Below, piece by piece: positions 19,602-20,456 of a stretch of DNA of 20,456 bases (positions are counted from its first letter, which is position 1; each line of letters starts with the position of its first letter). Position numbers and translations under genes: made by a program. The notes beneath the pieces were generated by a model. That model was not told where the DNA came from. It saw nothing but the letters and a program-made list of their open reading frames with translations, and searched no databases. The stretch comes from Thermoprotei archaeon (GTDB taxonomy: Archaea; Thermoproteota; Thermoprotei; Thermofilales; Thermofilaceae): assembly GCA_003649495.1 (NCBI GenBank), contig QMRZ01000011.1, positions 1 to 20,456 of the forward strand. Reading direction: 5' to 3'.

Positions 19602-20456
19602 GTCCTCAAGGCTAAGCCTCGACTTGTACTCCTCGAGCACCTCACTAGCTATGGAGTCCAGCGGCTTATAGAGGGCCAGCGGTCTAACTAGGTGAGATAC
19701 GCTGGCTGATAAGCAGAAGCTGCATATCCCCCTCAGGCCGGCGCTGACATTGCGGCACGTTCTACAGATGGTGAACTCGAGGTGGAACGTTATTCTCCTA
19801 ACCCCGTGCCTCTCCGCAATTCTCAGGATCCTATTTAGCTGTTCAAATGTCACATAGGACCTAGTCAGTATAGGCCATGCCGACCCTCCTCCCAGCGCCT
19901 CCTGGACAGTACCCTCGAGCACTGCTTGCTCTTCCAAGCTTCTCTTAGCTGAGAGGCTGAAGCAGCTGAGGGGGTTAAAGCCCTCAGCGCGCGCCATCCT
20001 GTAGAGCCCTTCCTCGGGCAGCACTGCAACTACATCCACTGCCTCGAGGCTCGAGGGTATATGCCTCCAGAACCTCCTAGCTAGCTCAACTAAGCGGGTT
20101 AGTGTTAACGTGCCATGATGCATTCTCATAGCTGCCTCAAACCCCGTAAGCGCTAGCTGTGGCTTAAGGACCTCGTACCTCCTAACCATGCCTCTGAGGC
20201 TGGAGTCGAGAGAGGGCGTAGGAGCGCTCTCGCATGCCCTCGCGCTCTCCTGAGCGATGAGCTCTAGGAGCTGGAGCGCGTCAACCCCCTTTCTCTCAAC
20301 TTCGGTGTGAAGAGCGGTGAGAGGGACGCTGAGTCGTAGAGGGAGCACGTAGGCCTCGCCGGGCTCGGGAAGGGGTAGCTCGGCTAGGGAGATGCTTGGG
20401 ATCTTATCGCCCCGGCTTAGGAGCAGGGGGGTAGGGGAATTTATCACGCGGATCCA
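19587..20456 (-). CDS. NrdD-like (anaerobic ribonucleotide reductase-related) protein, N-terminus beyond the right edge
   Basis: The frame is open to the window edge; GTG 20447 is an internal possible start but upstream codons continue. The visible 290 codons follow the C-terminal order of class III ribonucleotide reductase: ALTGFEAAMRMHHG, then VLPEEGLYRMARAEGF, a GGGSAWPI segment, the strand ITFHLEFTIC and a zinc site with Cys228, 231, 242 and 245 (numbered from GTG 20447). In active NrdD this is followed by a glycyl-radical motif of the type RVxGYL. Here the equivalent is RPLALY at 255-260, with Ala258 instead of glycine, followed by LEEYKSR where the normal protein has a similar charged helix. 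The relationship is inferred from motif order. If right, this is a non-radical paralogue. Confidence 0.6.
   Translation of the reverse strand, partial: WIRVINSPTPLLLSRGDKIPSISLAELPLPEPGEAYVLPLRLSVPLTALHTEVERKGVDALQLLELIAQESARACESAPTPSLDSSLRGMVRRYEVLKPQLALTGFEAAMRMHHGTLTLTRLVELARRFWRHIPSSLEAVDVVAVLPEEGLYRMARAEGFNPLSCFSLSAKRSLEEQAVLEGTVQEALGGGSAWPILTRSYVTFEQLNRILRIAERHGVRRITFHLEFTICRTCRNVSAGLRGICSFCLSASVSHLVRPLALYKPLDSIASEVLEEYKSRLSLEDLEKG

Overview
The window looks like a chromosomal housekeeping stretch from a hyperthermophilic crenarchaeon (Thermoproteota). The evidence is ribosomal proteins S26e, S19e, L15e, L31e and L39e, aIF6, a proteasome alpha subunit, two RNase P proteins, an exosome-linked protein, TrmY, a PINA-type ATPase and archaeal TATA boxes, several of them about 26-30 nt upstream of the start codon. 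Starts are often GTG or TTG. AGG/AGA arginine and ATA isoleucine codons are common, and the sequence is GC-rich. The order within Thermoproteota cannot be fixed from the sequence alone. There are no insertion sequences, CRISPR arrays, tRNAs or rRNAs that I can recognise.

Layout. 1-1143 (-): a CoA-disulfide-reductase-like flavoprotein running off the left edge, absent as a complete ORF. 1223-2440 (+): an OBG/YchF-type GTPase. 2499-4168 (+): two energy-coupling-factor ATPases. 4189-5190 (-): a zinc alcohol/polyol dehydrogenase. 5299-6075 (+): the matching EcfT membrane subunit. 6227-7165 (+): a SerA-like 2-hydroxyacid dehydrogenase. 7193-10155 (+): rpl15e, COG1325, rpp30, pop5 and psmA, which is the front half of the archaeal exosome/proteasome/RNase P superoperon. 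10156-10493: a gene-free stretch with a TATA box and strong paired stems, proposed as an unassigned structured RNA. 10494-12374 (+): a zinc-ribbon/PAPS-reductase-like/ferredoxin fusion. 12352-12528 (-): a 58-residue protein with four CxxC pairs. 12642-13549 (+): rps26e and trmY. 13546-15120 (-): PINA. 15236-16530 (+): a winged-helix protein, a previously hidden 119-residue gene apparently starting with CTG, and a small membrane protein. 16558-17616 (+): a Trm14-type tRNA methyltransferase. 17656-19601 (+): rps19e, pdcd5, rpl39e, rpl31e and eif6. 19587 to the right edge (-): the C-terminal part of a NrdD-like protein.

How the parts fit. Most of the window serves translation and RNA processing: ribosomal proteins, RNase P, tRNA methylation and ribosome assembly. 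Protein turnover (PsmA) and a vitamin/metal ECF uptake module without its substrate-binding S subunit are also present. Compact coupling is visible in start/stop overlaps such as TAGTG, GTGA and TTGA. A GGTG Shine-Dalgarno motif 5-7 nt before the start recurs and was used to reassign several N-termini.

Most notable. (1) The edge flavoprotein keeps the CoADR fold signature but has lost the redox cysteine and the three FAD-binding signatures. (2) The NrdD-like protein keeps the zinc cysteines but has alanine where the radical glycine should be. (3) A candidate structured RNA lies at 10247-10415. (4) A conserved-looking gene is hidden at 15680-16039. (5) The PAPS-reductase-like fusion carries an APS-reductase-type CC...CxxC cluster motif together with two ferredoxin clusters.
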